Assembly (NCBI RefSeq): GCF_900099965.1
Contig: NZ_FNDJ01000008.1
Location: 310,001 to 374,000 of the forward strand
DNA length: 64,000 nt
Reading direction: 5' to 3'
Origin: Nonomuraea jiangxiensis
GTDB taxonomy: Bacteria > Actinomycetota > Actinomycetes > Streptosporangiales > Streptosporangiaceae
Part shown: one piece after another, positions 1 to 8,594 of the stretch
Numbering within the stretch: position 1 is the first letter of the stretch
Layout of the letters: the number at the start of each line of letters is the position of its first letter
Made by a program: the position numbers and the translations under genes
Notes under the pieces: generated by a model
What the model was told of the DNA's origin: nothing
The model's database searches: none
What the model saw: the letters and a program-made list of their open reading frames with translations, nothing else

Positions 1-98
1 CGGTCCTCGGGCAGCCCCAGGGCGCGCGCCCAGCGCGGGAAGATCCGCTGGATGGACGACCCGCCCGTGTCGACGCCGACGAACCCGAGCGCGCTCAC
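1..98 (-). CDS. Shikimate-dehydrogenase-like protein, N-terminal part only
   Basis: The GTG start is at 98 and the reading frame leaves the window, so only about 32 residues are visible. They begin VSALGFVGVDTGG and continue with SSIQRIFPRWARALGLPED. This resembles the N-terminus of actinobacterial shikimate-dehydrogenase-family (AroE-like) proteins found beside sugar ABC transporters, where the Ser-rich turn binds substrate. It lies 70 bases downstream of the 2-hydroxyacid dehydrogenase stop, in the same direction, and is probably the last visible gene of the catabolic operon. The family call rests on a short stretch. Confidence 0.55.
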   Translation of the reverse strand, partial: MSALGFVGVDTGGSSIQRIFPRWARALGLPED

Positions 99-168
99 GC
101 CACGCCCTTCTTCGCGAACGCGCCCGCCCCGGGATCGGGGGCGGCCGGGCGGGCAGGGCTGACGAGGT

Positions 169-1116
169 TCACTTTCCCTCCGTGGGGACGGGGTTGAGCG
201 GGGGCCTGCCGGAGAGCACGGCGAGGACGTCGGCCGCCGCCGCGGCCCCCATCCGGTCGATGGCCTGCACCGTCTGCGCCCCGATGTGCGGGGTCAGGGT
301 GACCCGGCCGGCCAGCTCCGGGTCGAGCAGCGGCGACGTGCCGCCGGATTCGGTGGCGAGGGTGTCGGCCGCGTACGCGCCGAGCCGCCCGTCGCGCAGG
401 GCCGCGGCGACGGCGGCCTCGTCGACGAGTCCGGCGCGGGCGGTGTTGACCAGGACGAGTCCCGGGCGCACGGCGGCGAGCCAGCGTTCGTCGATCAGCG
501 TGGCCCCGCCGGAGGCGTGCAGGGAGACGGCGTCGCAGGCGGCCAGTTCCGCGAGCGGCGCCCGCGGAATGTCGCCGGGCGGCGCGTACGGGTCGTGCCC
601 CACGACCTCGCAGCCGAGCGCGGCGGCCCGGCGGGCGAACGCACGCCCGATCTGGCCGAGCCCGGCGATGCCGATGCGTAACGAGGCGATCTCCCGGCCG
701 CGCACGGGAGTCCAGCGGCCGGCCCGGACGCGCCGGTCGCCCTCGGTGACGCCGCGCACCGCGCTGAGCAGCAGCACCAGCGCCAGGTCGGCGACCGCCT
801 CGGTGTTGGCGCCCGGGGTGTTCGTGACCGTCACGCCGTGCCGCGCGGCGGCGGCCAGGTCGACGGCGTCCACGCCGACCCCGTACCGGGCGATCACCCG
901 CAGCCTCGGCGCGGCGTTCAGGTGGGCCGCGGTGATCGGCCCGGTGCCCGCGATCCACCCGTCGGCCTCGGCGAGCAGCGGTCCGAGCTCGGCGAGGTCG
1001 TGCGTGGCGGGGCCGCGTACGACCTCCGTCCCGGCCGCGGCCAGCTCATCGGCCACCTTCCGTGTCCCGGACCCGAACGACCGCGACGTCACCACCACCC
1101 GCATCGCCCCGCTCAT
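169..1116 (-). CDS. D-isomer-specific 2-hydroxyacid dehydrogenase
   Basis: A 315-residue NAD-dependent dehydrogenase of the D-2-hydroxyacid family, which interconverts a 2-keto and a 2-hydroxy acid in the cytoplasm. The Rossmann motif GIAGLGQIG is followed about 20 residues later by the acidic residue of VVGHDPY. The substrate-site segment RYGVGVD, the catalytic-Arg segment NTARAGLVDE and the catalytic-His segment TPHIGAQT are all present. The start ATG at 1116 overlaps the kinase stop as ATGA, indicating translational coupling; a second ATG lies at 1104. The substrate is unknown. The neighbouring kinase and transporter suggest a sugar acid or an oxidised sugar. Confidence 0.9.
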   Translation of the reverse strand: MSGAMRVVVTSRSFGSGTRKVADELAAAGTEVVRGPATHDLAELGPLLAEADGWIAGTGPITAAHLNAAPRLRVIARYGVGVDAVDLAAAARHGVTVTNTPGANTEAVADLALVLLLSAVRGVTEGDRRVRAGRWTPVRGREIASLRIGIAGLGQIGRAFARRAAALGCEVVGHDPYAPPGDIPRAPLAELAACDAVSLHASGGATLIDERWLAAVRPGLVLVNTARAGLVDEAAVAAALRDGRLGAYAADTLATESGGTSPLLDPELAGRVTLTPHIGAQTVQAIDRMGAAAAADVLAVLSGRPPLNPVPTEGK

Positions 1117-2615
1117 CTGGCCGCCTTCGCGCCTCGGTGCCAGGTCTCCAGGCGGTCGTAACCGTCGCGGAAGACGGCGTGGCGCCGTACGTAGACCTCG
1201 TGGCGCCCCGGGTCGGGCTGGAACTCGGCGGTGACCTGCGACAGCGTGCCCGCCACCGCGAACGAGTCGAGCACGCCCGCGCCCACGCCGGCCGTCACCG
1301 CCGCGCCGAGGCTGTTGGCCTCCTCGGCGACGGTACGGCGCCGCACCGGCACGCCCCACACGTCGGCCAGGATGCTCAGCCACACGTCGCCGGCGGCCCC
1401 GCCGCCGATCGCGTCGACCGACTCCACCGACGCGCCGGCCTCGCGGAACGCGAGCAGGCACGTGTACAGGTTGAAGGCGACGCCCTCAAGCACCGCGCGG
1501 GTGAGGTGCGCCGGCCCATGATGCCGGGAGATGCCGATGAAGGCGCCGCGCACGTCCGGGTTCCAGTACGGGGAGCGCTCGCCGAGCAGGTGCGGCAGGA
1601 AGTAGAGCCCCTCGCCGGAGGCCTCGGCGGTGTCGGCGTCCGCGACCAGGGCGCGGAACCGCTCGCCGTCCGCGCCGGCCCGCAGCACCTCGCTGATCCA
1701 CGCCAGCGAGCCGCCGCCGGCCTGCATGGTCGCGGTCGGCACATACCGTCCGGGCACCACGTGATCGAAGGTCATCGTGCGCTTGCCCGGATCGAGCAGC
1801 GGAGTTTCGGAGGCCAGCGAGATCCACGACGAGGACCCGAGATAGACGTAGGCGCCGTCCGCCGGATCGACCACTCCCGCGCCGACCGCCGCGATCGGCC
1901 CGTCGCCACCGCCCGCCACCACCGGGGTCCCCGGCCGCAGTCCGGTGACCTCGGCCGCCGCCGCGGTGACCGTGCCCACGACCGAGGTCGACGGCACGAT
2001 CTCCGGCAGCAGCGCCGGATCGAGCCCGGCCGCCGCGAGGAGTTCGCCGGACCACGTGCCCGCGGCCTGGTCGTAGGCGTTGGTGCCCGAGGCGTCGGAC
2101 GGGTCGGTGACCAACCGCCCCGTCAGCCGGTGCACGACGAAGTCCTTGGCCAGGCACACGTGCGCGGTCCTGGCGAACGCCTCGGGCTCGTGCTCGCGCA
2201 CCCACGCCACCTTGTGCAGGCTGTAGGTGGGGTTGAGCCGGTGCCCGGTCAGCGTGTACGCCCGGTCGTCCCCGACCGCCGCCGCGACCCGCTCACACTG
2301 CGCGCCGCTGCGAGTGTCGGCCCAGATCAGCGCCGGGCGCACCGGCTCGTAGGCCGCGTCGAGCAGCACCGCGCCCATCATCTGGCCGGACATCCCGACG
2401 ACCCGGACGGCCGCGGGGTCGGTCCCGGTCTCGGCGAGCAGGCGCCGCGTGGCCTCGCCGGCCGCCCGCCACCAGTCGTGCGGGTCCTGCTCGGCCTCCC
2501 CGCCGGGGCCGTAGTGGGTGTCGTAGGCCACCGTGACGGCCGCGACCAGGCGTCCCCGCTCGTCGTGCAGGGAGGCCTTGTCGCCGGTCGTGCCGAGATC
2601 GTGCGCGATGATCAC
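1113..2615 (-). CDS. FGGY-family carbohydrate kinase (xylulokinase-like)
   Basis: A 500-residue FGGY kinase, expected to phosphorylate a ketose or polyol entering through the adjacent ABC transporter. It has the N-terminal nucleotide motif DLGTTG (residues 6-11), the xylulokinase-type segment GMSGQMMG (about 74-81), the catalytic-base region GGGDGP with Asp238, and the C-terminal GERSPYWNPDVRG signature. Length matches xylulokinases (about 480-510). The GTG start at 2615 overlaps the permease stop (GTGA), so it is coupled to the transporter. Xylulose is the nearest family substrate, but an actual substrate such as a pentulose, tetrulose or sugar acid cannot be assigned. Confidence 0.9.
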   Translation of the reverse strand: MIIAHDLGTTGDKASLHDERGRLVAAVTVAYDTHYGPGGEAEQDPHDWWRAAGEATRRLLAETGTDPAAVRVVGMSGQMMGAVLLDAAYEPVRPALIWADTRSGAQCERVAAAVGDDRAYTLTGHRLNPTYSLHKVAWVREHEPEAFARTAHVCLAKDFVVHRLTGRLVTDPSDASGTNAYDQAAGTWSGELLAAAGLDPALLPEIVPSTSVVGTVTAAAAEVTGLRPGTPVVAGGGDGPIAAVGAGVVDPADGAYVYLGSSSWISLASETPLLDPGKRTMTFDHVVPGRYVPTATMQAGGGSLAWISEVLRAGADGERFRALVADADTAEASGEGLYFLPHLLGERSPYWNPDVRGAFIGISRHHGPAHLTRAVLEGVAFNLYTCLLAFREAGASVESVDAIGGGAAGDVWLSILADVWGVPVRRRTVAEEANSLGAAVTAGVGAGVLDSFAVAGTLSQVTAEFQPDPGRHEVYVRRHAVFRDGYDRLETWHRGAKAAR

Positions 2616-3685
2616 GCGGATCCTCCCGTCGCGGTGAGCTCGCGCGCGGAACCCGGTGGCCGTGCCGGCTCGCTCGCCCTCCGGGTGCGGCGGGCCTGCA
2701 ACTGGTCGACGGCGACCGCGGCGAGGATCAGCGCGCCGATCGCGATCTGCAGGTAGAACGGGTCGACGCCGAGCAGCGTGCCGCCGTTGTTGAGCATGCC
2801 GACGATGAGCGCGCCGAGCAGGGTGCCGAGCGCGGTGCCGCGCGCGCCGAACAGGCTGGCCCCGCCGATCACGCAGGCCGCGATCGCCTGCAGCTCGTAG
2901 CCGGTGCCCGCGGTCGGCACGCCGTTGCTGAGCCGCGAGGCCAGCAGCACGCCGCCGAGCGCGGCCAGCGTGCCGGACAGCGCGTAGACGCTGACCTGCA
3001 CGGACCGTACGGGCACGCCCGCCAGCCTGGCCGACTCCTTGTTGGAGCCGACCGCGTAGACGTAGCGGCCCCACACGGTACGGCGCAGCGCGAACCAGAC
3101 GACCGCGGTCACCAGCAGCGTGATCCAGATCAGGTTGGCGATGCCCAGGGTCTCACCACCGGCGATCTCGGCGAACGCGCCGGGCAGCGGCTGCACGGTA
3201 CGGCCGCCGGTGAGCAGCAGCGTGACGCCCCGCGCGATGCCCATGAAGCCGAGCGTCACGATGAACGGAGGCATCTTGACCACGGCCACGAGCAGGCCGC
3301 TGATCGCGCCCGTCGCGGCACCGGTGAGCAGCGCGAGCACGATGGCGAGCACCACCGAGCCGCCCCCGGCCGTCTCGAACACGGTCAGCGCGGCGATCAC
3401 CCCGGACAGTCCCACCACCGACCCGACGGACAGGTCGATGCCACCCGTGATGATCACCAGCAGCTGGCCGATCGCGATGATCGCGTAAATGGAGACCTGG
3501 CGGCCCAGGTTGTCCATGTTCGTTCCGGTCAGGAACGTGTCCGTGAACAGGCTGAGCGCCAGCGCGATCACCAGCAGCACGGGAACGCCGTTCATCTCCC
3601 GGCCGAGCACGTCGCGCACGCCGAGGATCTCTTCGGGCCGCGGCTCGGCCTTGCCCCTGTCCTTGCCGTCCCGGGCCATTCTCAC
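2612..3685 (-). CDS. Ribose-type ABC transporter permease (RbsC family)
   Basis: A hydrophobic permease of up to 357 residues, the membrane-spanning subunit of a monosaccharide importer (CUT2 class). It has multiple transmembrane stretches and the RbsC-type segment GGIDLSVGSVVGL. A hydrophilic N-terminus of about 35 residues precedes the first helix. The GTG start at 3685 forms a GTGA overlap with the ATPase stop; an ATG at 3679 in the same frame is an alternative. It works with the ATPase at 3682-5265 and the binding protein at 5280-6308. Confidence 0.93.
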   Translation of the reverse strand: MRMARDGKDRGKAEPRPEEILGVRDVLGREMNGVPVLLVIALALSLFTDTFLTGTNMDNLGRQVSIYAIIAIGQLLVIITGGIDLSVGSVVGLSGVIAALTVFETAGGGSVVLAIVLALLTGAATGAISGLLVAVVKMPPFIVTLGFMGIARGVTLLLTGGRTVQPLPGAFAEIAGGETLGIANLIWITLLVTAVVWFALRRTVWGRYVYAVGSNKESARLAGVPVRSVQVSVYALSGTLAALGGVLLASRLSNGVPTAGTGYELQAIAACVIGGASLFGARGTALGTLLGALIVGMLNNGGTLLGVDPFYLQIAIGALILAAVAVDQLQARRTRRASEPARPPGSARELTATGGSA

Positions 3686-5265
3686 TCCTCGCCTGCCGCG
3701 GAAGCGGCGGTCTCAGTGGTGGTCTCACTCGTGCTCCCGGCGGCGGTGACGGCCCCGTCCAGGCTGGCCAGCCGCAGGATCTCCTCCTCGGTGGCCTCGC
3801 CCGCGGGCAGATCGCCGACGAACCGGCCCTGGCGCACGACCACGATGCGGTCGCACAGCCCGAGCAACTCGGGCAGATAGGACGAGACGATGACCACCGA
3901 CAGCCCCTCGCGCGCCATCTCGGCCACGATCTGGTAGATGTCGGCCTTGGCCCCGACGTCGACGCCCTTGGTGGGCTCGTCTAGCAGCAGCACCTTGGCG
4001 CCGAGACTGAGCCAGCGCGCGAGCAGGACCTTCTGCTGGTTGCCGCCGGACAGCGAGGTCACCGGGTCGTCCAGGTTCGCGAACTTGATCGTCAGGCCCT
4101 CGGCCGCGGCCGTCACGTTCGCGTCGGCCCGCGCCCGCATACCCAGGTTGCGGTAACCGGCCAGGGCGATGTTCTCCCTGATGGACAGCTCGGGCAGCAG
4201 GCCCGACTCCTTGCGGTCCTCGGTGAGGAGCCCGATGCCGCCGCGGGCGGCCGCCCGGGGCGAGCCCATCGGCACCCGCTCGCCGTCGACCAGCACCTCG
4301 CCGCCGTCGGCGGGGTCCGCGCCGAACACCGCGCGGACGAACTCCGAGCGGCCCGAACCGAGCAGCCCGGCGAGGCCGACGATCTCGCCACGCCGTACGG
4401 TGAGATCGACCGGCGCGGGGGCGCCGCGTACCCGCAGTCCCCTGACCTCCAGCCGGGGTTCGCCGGTCTCCGGCCGCGCGCCCGGGTAGAGGTTCTCGAC
4501 CGGCCGGCCGACCATCAGCTCGACGAGCGACTCGGGAGTGTGACCCGCCATCGGCCGGGTCTGCACGAGCCGGCCGTCGCGCAGCACGGTCACCTGGTCG
4601 CCGATCGCGAACATCTCCTCGATGCGGTGCGTCACGTACAGCACCGCGATGCCCTCGTCACGCAGGGCGCCGATGCGCCGCAGCAGCGCCTCGGCCTCCG
4701 CCTCCGACAGCGCCGTGGTGGGCTCGTCGAAGATCACCAGCTTGGCGTCCAGGCCGAGCACCCGCGCGATCTCCACCAACTGACGGGTCGCGGCGGGCAG
4801 TTCCCCGACGGGAGTGTCGAGGGAGAGCCCGCCGAGTCCGACGCGCTCCAGGTGGGCACGCGCCTGCTCCCGGCCGGTGGCCCGCAGCAGCAGGCCGCCC
4901 TTGCTGGGGAAACGCCCCATCAGCATGTTGTCGCCGACGCTCAGCTCCGGCAGCAGGCTGAGCTCCTGGTACACCGCGCCGACGCCGGCCTCCCGCGCCT
5001 GGACGGGCGACAGGCCCACCGCCTGGTCGACCGCGTTGATCGCGTACGAGCCGCCGTCGCGGGACACCGCGCCGGTGAGGATCTTGATCAGCGTGGACTT
5101 GCCGGCCCCGTTCTCCCCGGCCAGGCAGTGCACCTCGCCGGCGTGCAGGTCGAGGTCGACGCCGCGCAGTGCGGCGACCCGCCCGTAGGTCTTGTCCACC
5201 CCGCGCAGCGAGACGACAGGCGCAGGGGCCGAGCCGGTCGCCGAGCGGGTCATGGTGTCGGTCAT
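3682..5265 (-). CDS. Sugar ABC transporter ATP-binding protein, double cassette (RbsA type)
   Basis: A 527-residue protein with two fused ATPase domains, as in CUT2 sugar importers. The first cassette carries Walker A GENGAGKST, a Q-loop and Walker B LVIFDEPTTA. The second has a degenerate Walker A (GLLGSGRSE), the LSGGNQQK signature and Walker B LLLDEPTKG. This asymmetry is normal for the RbsA/XylG family. The C-terminus ends in an unusual Thr/Ala/Glu-rich tail of about 25 residues. The start at 5265 is 14 bases from the binding-protein stop. It energises the permease at 2612-3685. Confidence 0.94.
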   Translation of the reverse strand: MTDTMTRSATGSAPAPVVSLRGVDKTYGRVAALRGVDLDLHAGEVHCLAGENGAGKSTLIKILTGAVSRDGGSYAINAVDQAVGLSPVQAREAGVGAVYQELSLLPELSVGDNMLMGRFPSKGGLLLRATGREQARAHLERVGLGGLSLDTPVGELPAATRQLVEIARVLGLDAKLVIFDEPTTALSEAEAEALLRRIGALRDEGIAVLYVTHRIEEMFAIGDQVTVLRDGRLVQTRPMAGHTPESLVELMVGRPVENLYPGARPETGEPRLEVRGLRVRGAPAPVDLTVRRGEIVGLAGLLGSGRSEFVRAVFGADPADGGEVLVDGERVPMGSPRAAARGGIGLLTEDRKESGLLPELSIRENIALAGYRNLGMRARADANVTAAAEGLTIKFANLDDPVTSLSGGNQQKVLLARWLSLGAKVLLLDEPTKGVDVGAKADIYQIVAEMAREGLSVVIVSSYLPELLGLCDRIVVVRQGRFVGDLPAGEATEEEILRLASLDGAVTAAGSTSETTTETAASAAGEE

Positions 5266-5279
5266 GGGTGGCTCCCGCC

Positions 5280-6308
5280 TCAGCCCGTGGTCTTGGGCGG
5301 GTTGAGCAGCGACTGCAGCTCGGGGGCGTTGACGTTGCGCGCGTCGACCAGCACGGCGCCGGGGTCGAGCACGACCGGCGGCACGGTGCCACGCACGGCC
5401 ATCGCCGCCTCCACCACGCCCTGGTAGCCGAAGAAGAACGGGTTCTGCACCAGGATGCCGTCGAGCGTGCCCTCCTTGACCGCGCTGACCTCAGCCGGGT
5501 CGGAGTCGAACGCGAAGACCGCGAGGTCCTTGGCGTTCTTCTCCCCGACCGCGCGCGCGGCGCCGGTGCCCGAGGTGTTGTTGTCGGCGAAGACGCCGGC
5601 CAGGTCCGGATCGCTGGTGATCGCGTCGGCGACCTGGCTGACCGCCTTGTTGAGGTCGTTGTCGTTGACCAGCGTCTGCTTGACGGTGGCGTCCGGGCAC
5701 TTCTCGGCCAGGCCCTTCTTGAAGCCGTCGAACCGGTCGACCAGCACCTGCTGGCCGGAGGCCGCCGACTCGTGCAGGATCTGGCCGTCGGCCTTCCCCT
5801 GCTCGGTGATCAGCTCGCACATCCGCTGGCCCGCCTGCTGACCGGCCTTGATGTTGTCGGTGCCGATGAACCCCTCCGACTTCGTGGTCACCGCGTTGTC
5901 CACGACGATCACCTTGACCCCGGCCCCGCGGGCCCGGTTGATCACGTCGTTCAGGGCGGTCGAGGAGTTGGGGGCCAGGACGATCGCCTGGGCGCCGCGG
6001 GCGATGGCGTTCTCGACCAGGCGTACCTGGGGCTCGATGTCGGTCTCGGAGGTCGGGCCGGTCAGGTGCAGGTCGACGCCCAGGTCGGCGCCGGCCTTCT
6101 TGGCGCCGGCGAGCATCGACTGCCAGAACTCCGACTCCGTGGCCTTGACGATCACGTCGATCTTGGCGCCGGCGACGCCCGCCGTGCCTGCGCTTGAGGA
6201 AGGGGCTTCGCCCCCGAACGCGGCCTTGCCGGCGACGAGGCCGACGGCCAGCGTGACCACGGCGGCAAAGCCTGCCAGACCTGGAGATACGTACCTGAAG
6301 CGTGCCAT
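5280..6308 (-). CDS. Sugar ABC transporter substrate-binding protein (RbsB type)
   Basis: A 342-residue type I periplasmic-binding protein that captures the sugar outside the membrane. The ATG at 6308 is preceded by an AGGAG ribosome-binding site 6 bases away. An N-terminal hydrophobic segment (about residues 10-27) precedes IDVIVKATESEFWQSM, the first strand-helix of the fold. There is no lipobox cysteine near the N-terminus, unlike most actinobacterial CUT2 binding proteins, so it may be tethered by an uncleaved helix or released. It heads the transporter genes, 32 bases downstream of the cupin gene. Confidence 0.9.
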   Translation of the reverse strand: MARFRYVSPGLAGFAAVVTLAVGLVAGKAAFGGEAPSSSAGTAGVAGAKIDVIVKATESEFWQSMLAGAKKAGADLGVDLHLTGPTSETDIEPQVRLVENAIARGAQAIVLAPNSSTALNDVINRARGAGVKVIVVDNAVTTKSEGFIGTDNIKAGQQAGQRMCELITEQGKADGQILHESAASGQQVLVDRFDGFKKGLAEKCPDATVKQTLVNDNDLNKAVSQVADAITSDPDLAGVFADNNTSGTGAARAVGEKNAKDLAVFAFDSDPAEVSAVKEGTLDGILVQNPFFFGYQGVVEAAMAVRGTVPPVVLDPGAVLVDARNVNAPELQSLLNPPKTTG

Positions 6309-6340
6309 GGGCTGCTCCTTTGTGCGGGCCCGCCGTGGGG

Positions 6341-6922
6341 TCAGGTGGCCGCGGAGAAGGGGGCGAGGGTGTAGGAGGCGCCGTCGCGGAAGACCCTGCG
6401 GCCCATGCCGTGCTTGACGACCCAGCCGTAGTCGTGGCCCGCCGAACCGGGATAGACGGCAAGGAACCTGTACGGCTCGTCGCCGATGTTGACGCTGCGG
6501 TGTGCCCAGCCGGGTGGGATGTAGCCGATCACCCCGGGCTCCATCTCGATCCACTCGGTACGCGTGCCGTCGTGCAGCAGCAGACCGCCGCGCCCGGCGA
6601 GGCCCAGATAGATCTCGCCTTGGGGATCGGGGTGCTGGTGACCCTTGGTCATATGGAACTCGCCGCCCACGGCGCCCGGCAGGATCGTGGTCACCGACTG
6701 CGGCAGCTCCCTGGCCACCTCCGGCACCGGGGACGCGGCCACCGTGTAGACCACGGGGTCGTCACCGTCGGCGGCGCGCTTGCGCGCGGGCTCGTCGGCG
6801 AACAGTCCCTCCAGGTCCGACAGGCGCCGGGTCAGCAGCGGGCCCTCGGGGGTCAGGGTCCCCTGAGCGGCGGCGAGGGCGATTCGCAGGGGGTTGATGG
6901 GCGGCGTGGCGTATGTGCTCAC
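6341..6922 (-). CDS. Cupin-type glucose-6-phosphate isomerase-like protein
   Basis: A 193-residue cupin resembling archaeal-type phosphoglucose isomerases, which use a cupin-bound metal to interconvert aldose and ketose phosphates. The metal-binding strand reads HMTKGHQHPDPQGEIYLGL, giving the three His and one Glu of the first cupin motif. YIPPGWAHRSVNIGDEPYRF supplies the second motif. The GTG start at 6922 is chosen because of a GGAGG site 10 bases upstream; an upstream extension would run through the operator. The natural substrate may be the phosphorylated product of the adjacent kinase rather than glucose 6-phosphate. Confidence 0.82.
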   Translation of the reverse strand: MSTYATPPINPLRIALAAAQGTLTPEGPLLTRRLSDLEGLFADEPARKRAADGDDPVVYTVAASPVPEVARELPQSVTTILPGAVGGEFHMTKGHQHPDPQGEIYLGLAGRGGLLLHDGTRTEWIEMEPGVIGYIPPGWAHRSVNIGDEPYRFLAVYPGSAGHDYGWVVKHGMGRRVFRDGASYTLAPFSAAT

Positions 6923-6963
6923 AGGAGCGTTACCTCCGAGGTTACGAAGATTGCGGGAATAGT

Positions 6964-6983
6964 AATCCTGTAATGACAGGATT
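6964..6983. promoter_or_regulatory. Perfect 20-bp operator palindrome upstream of the cupin and transport genes
   Basis: The arms AATCCTGT and ACAGGATT flank a 4-base spacer (AATG) with no mismatch. It lies 42 bases upstream of the cupin start. The right half, ATGACAGGAT, recurs exactly at 8573-8582 next to the GntR regulator's start. Size and shape fit GntR/HutC operators. That the nearby GntR protein binds it is an inference from the shared half-site. Confidence 0.7.
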
Positions 6984-7069
6984 TCAAGATATGGCCAACC
7001 GACGGGCCGACACCACACGCATCGTGTGAGCTTTCGCCACGCGCGTCGGGCGGGGCGGCGCCACGCGCG

Positions 7070-7717
7070 TTACCCCGCCGCGGCCGCCTCGAACTCGGCG
7101 GTCGCGGCCTCGGTCAGGGGGTCGCCGAACAGCCGCTCGGCCACCGCGGGGGCCAGCGCGAAGTGACGTACCCCCGCTCCGGCGAGGGTCACCACGTCGG
7201 CGGTCGTGCGCAGGCTGGCCGCGAGCACCCGGGTCGGGCCGCCGGTCGCGTCGAGGAGCCGCTGCATGGCCGTGACCTCCTCGATCGCGGGCCGTCCTGC
7301 ATCCGCCATCCGGCCCACGTACGGGGCGAGGTAGGTCGCTCCGGCCGCCGCGGCGAGCAGCGCCTGCGGCGCCGCGTACACGGCGGTGAGCAGCACCGGC
7401 ACGCCCTCGGCCGCCAACGTGGCCGCTGCCGCACACCCCTGACGGGTGGCCGGCGCTTTCACCACCACCGCCGGCCCGATGGCGCGCAGCCGCCGTCCCG
7501 TCGCCACCAGGTGGTCGTACGTGGCGCCCCACGTCTGCAGGAACACCTCCTGCGCGCCGAGTCCCGTCGCCCACCCGTACAGCTCCGGCAGGTCGCGCTC
7601 GACCAGGCCGGAGCGCCGCAAAAGCAGCGGGTTGGTCGTCAGGCCGCGGAACAACCCGGTCGACAGGAGCGGGCCTGCCTGGTCGCGATCGGCGCTGTCG
7701 ACGTACAGGTGGAGCAT
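7070..7717 (-). CDS. Transaldolase / fructose-6-phosphate-aldolase-like protein
   Basis: A 215-residue small transaldolase-family protein of the length of bacterial fructose-6-phosphate aldolases. The Schiff-base lysine is Lys87 in VVVKAPAT. The segments GLTTNPLLLRRSG, LLTAVYAAPQALLAA and YVGRMAD match the family core. The start ATG at 7717 has a GAGGAG site. It probably performs an aldol cleavage or transfer on a phosphorylated sugar made by the operon. It lies 69 bases downstream of the GntR gene, and the operator at 6964-6983 separates it from the cupin gene. Confidence 0.85.
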   Translation of the reverse strand: MLHLYVDSADRDQAGPLLSTGLFRGLTTNPLLLRRSGLVERDLPELYGWATGLGAQEVFLQTWGATYDHLVATGRRLRAIGPAVVVKAPATRQGCAAAATLAAEGVPVLLTAVYAAPQALLAAAAGATYLAPYVGRMADAGRPAIEEVTAMQRLLDATGGPTRVLAASLRTTADVVTLAGAGVRHFALAPAVAERLFGDPLTEAATAEFEAAAAG

Positions 7718-7786
7718 GCGGGTCTCCTCACAGGTCGAGGACGACGGTGAGCGGGTACCGTCGCCGGGGAGCGGTGACGGACGCCT

Positions 7787-8569
7787 TCAGTCGACGACGA
7801 TCATCAGCGGCCGGGCCGCGGCGGCCGCCGTGCCCTCACGGGCCAGCTCCACCTCGAACCGGCTGCGGTCGCCGCGGTGGAAGGCCACGAACGCCTCCAC
7901 CGGCCGGCTCTCCTCCCCCAGACTCACGCTGCGCAGCACGAGCACCGGGTCGCCGCGCTTGATGCCGAGCCCGCGGGCCAGCCCTGCCGAGGCGACCACG
8001 GCCTCCACGGAACGGCGTCCGCGTACCAGTTTGACCTGGTACTTCTCCTCCAGGAGGGCGTACAGGGACTGGTTGGTGAGATCCTCGTCGAGCAGGCCGG
8101 GGGCGAGTTCGTAGGGGATGTGGGTGATCGTCAGGACCCAGGGCTCGCCGTCGACGAACCTCAGCCGCTCGATCGCTATCACGTCGGTGCCGGGTTCGAT
8201 CTGCAGCTGGGTCGCGACCTGTAGGTCGGCGGGGACCTTGGCCAGTTTGCGGACCTCGCTGCGCAGGTGCGATCCGCGGGCGGCCACGTCCTCGAACAGG
8301 CCGGTCAGGGACTGCACCAAGCCTTCGGAGGTCTTGGGCTCGGCGATGAACGTGCCCCGGCCCTTGACGCGCTCGATGACGCCCTCGTACTCCAGCTCGG
8401 CCAGTGTCTGCCGGACGACTGTGCGTGAGACCTCGTAGGTGGCGCAGAGTTCGTGATCACCGGGCAGCCGGTCGCCCGGGCGCATGCCGCGCTTGCTGAT
8501 CTCCTCCAGCAGAATCAGCTTCAGCTGGTAATAGAACGGCACCGGAGAGGAGCGGTCGATCGATGACAT
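7787..8569 (-). CDS. GntR-family (HutC/UTRA) transcriptional regulator
   Basis: 260 residues. A winged helix-turn-helix (about residues 10-75, with GDRLPGDHELCATYEVSR and TVVRQTLAELEYEGV) is followed by a UTRA ligand-binding domain ending FEVELAREG. UTRA domains bind small effectors such as phosphosugars. The ATG is at 8569. A half-operator (8573-8582) ends only 4 bases upstream of it, suggesting autorepression. The same half-site in the palindrome at 6964-6983 points to control of the catabolic operon downstream. Confidence 0.93.
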   Translation of the reverse strand: MSSIDRSSPVPFYYQLKLILLEEISKRGMRPGDRLPGDHELCATYEVSRTVVRQTLAELEYEGVIERVKGRGTFIAEPKTSEGLVQSLTGLFEDVAARGSHLRSEVRKLAKVPADLQVATQLQIEPGTDVIAIERLRFVDGEPWVLTITHIPYELAPGLLDEDLTNQSLYALLEEKYQVKLVRGRRSVEAVVASAGLARGLGIKRGDPVLVLRSVSLGEESRPVEAFVAFHRGDRSRFEVELAREGTAAAAARPLMIVVD

Positions 8570-8572
8570 GAT

Positions 8573-8582
8573 ATGACAGGAT
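8573..8582. promoter_or_regulatory. Half-operator ATGACAGGAT next to the GntR start
   Basis: Ten bases identical to the right half of the palindrome at 6964-6983. It is immediately upstream of the regulator's ATG, where bound protein would block the promoter or initiation. The left half is not conserved, although the neighbouring TGACAT and ATGACA form a weak dyad. Confidence 0.55.
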
Positions 8583-8594
8583 AACCAGGAAACA

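Noticed and set aside
1062..2756. Long plus-strand open frame (564 codons) opposite the FGGY kinase
   Set aside because: It is a shadow of the GC-rich kinase gene: Arg/Pro/Gly/His-rich composition, no ribosome-binding site, and no protein family.
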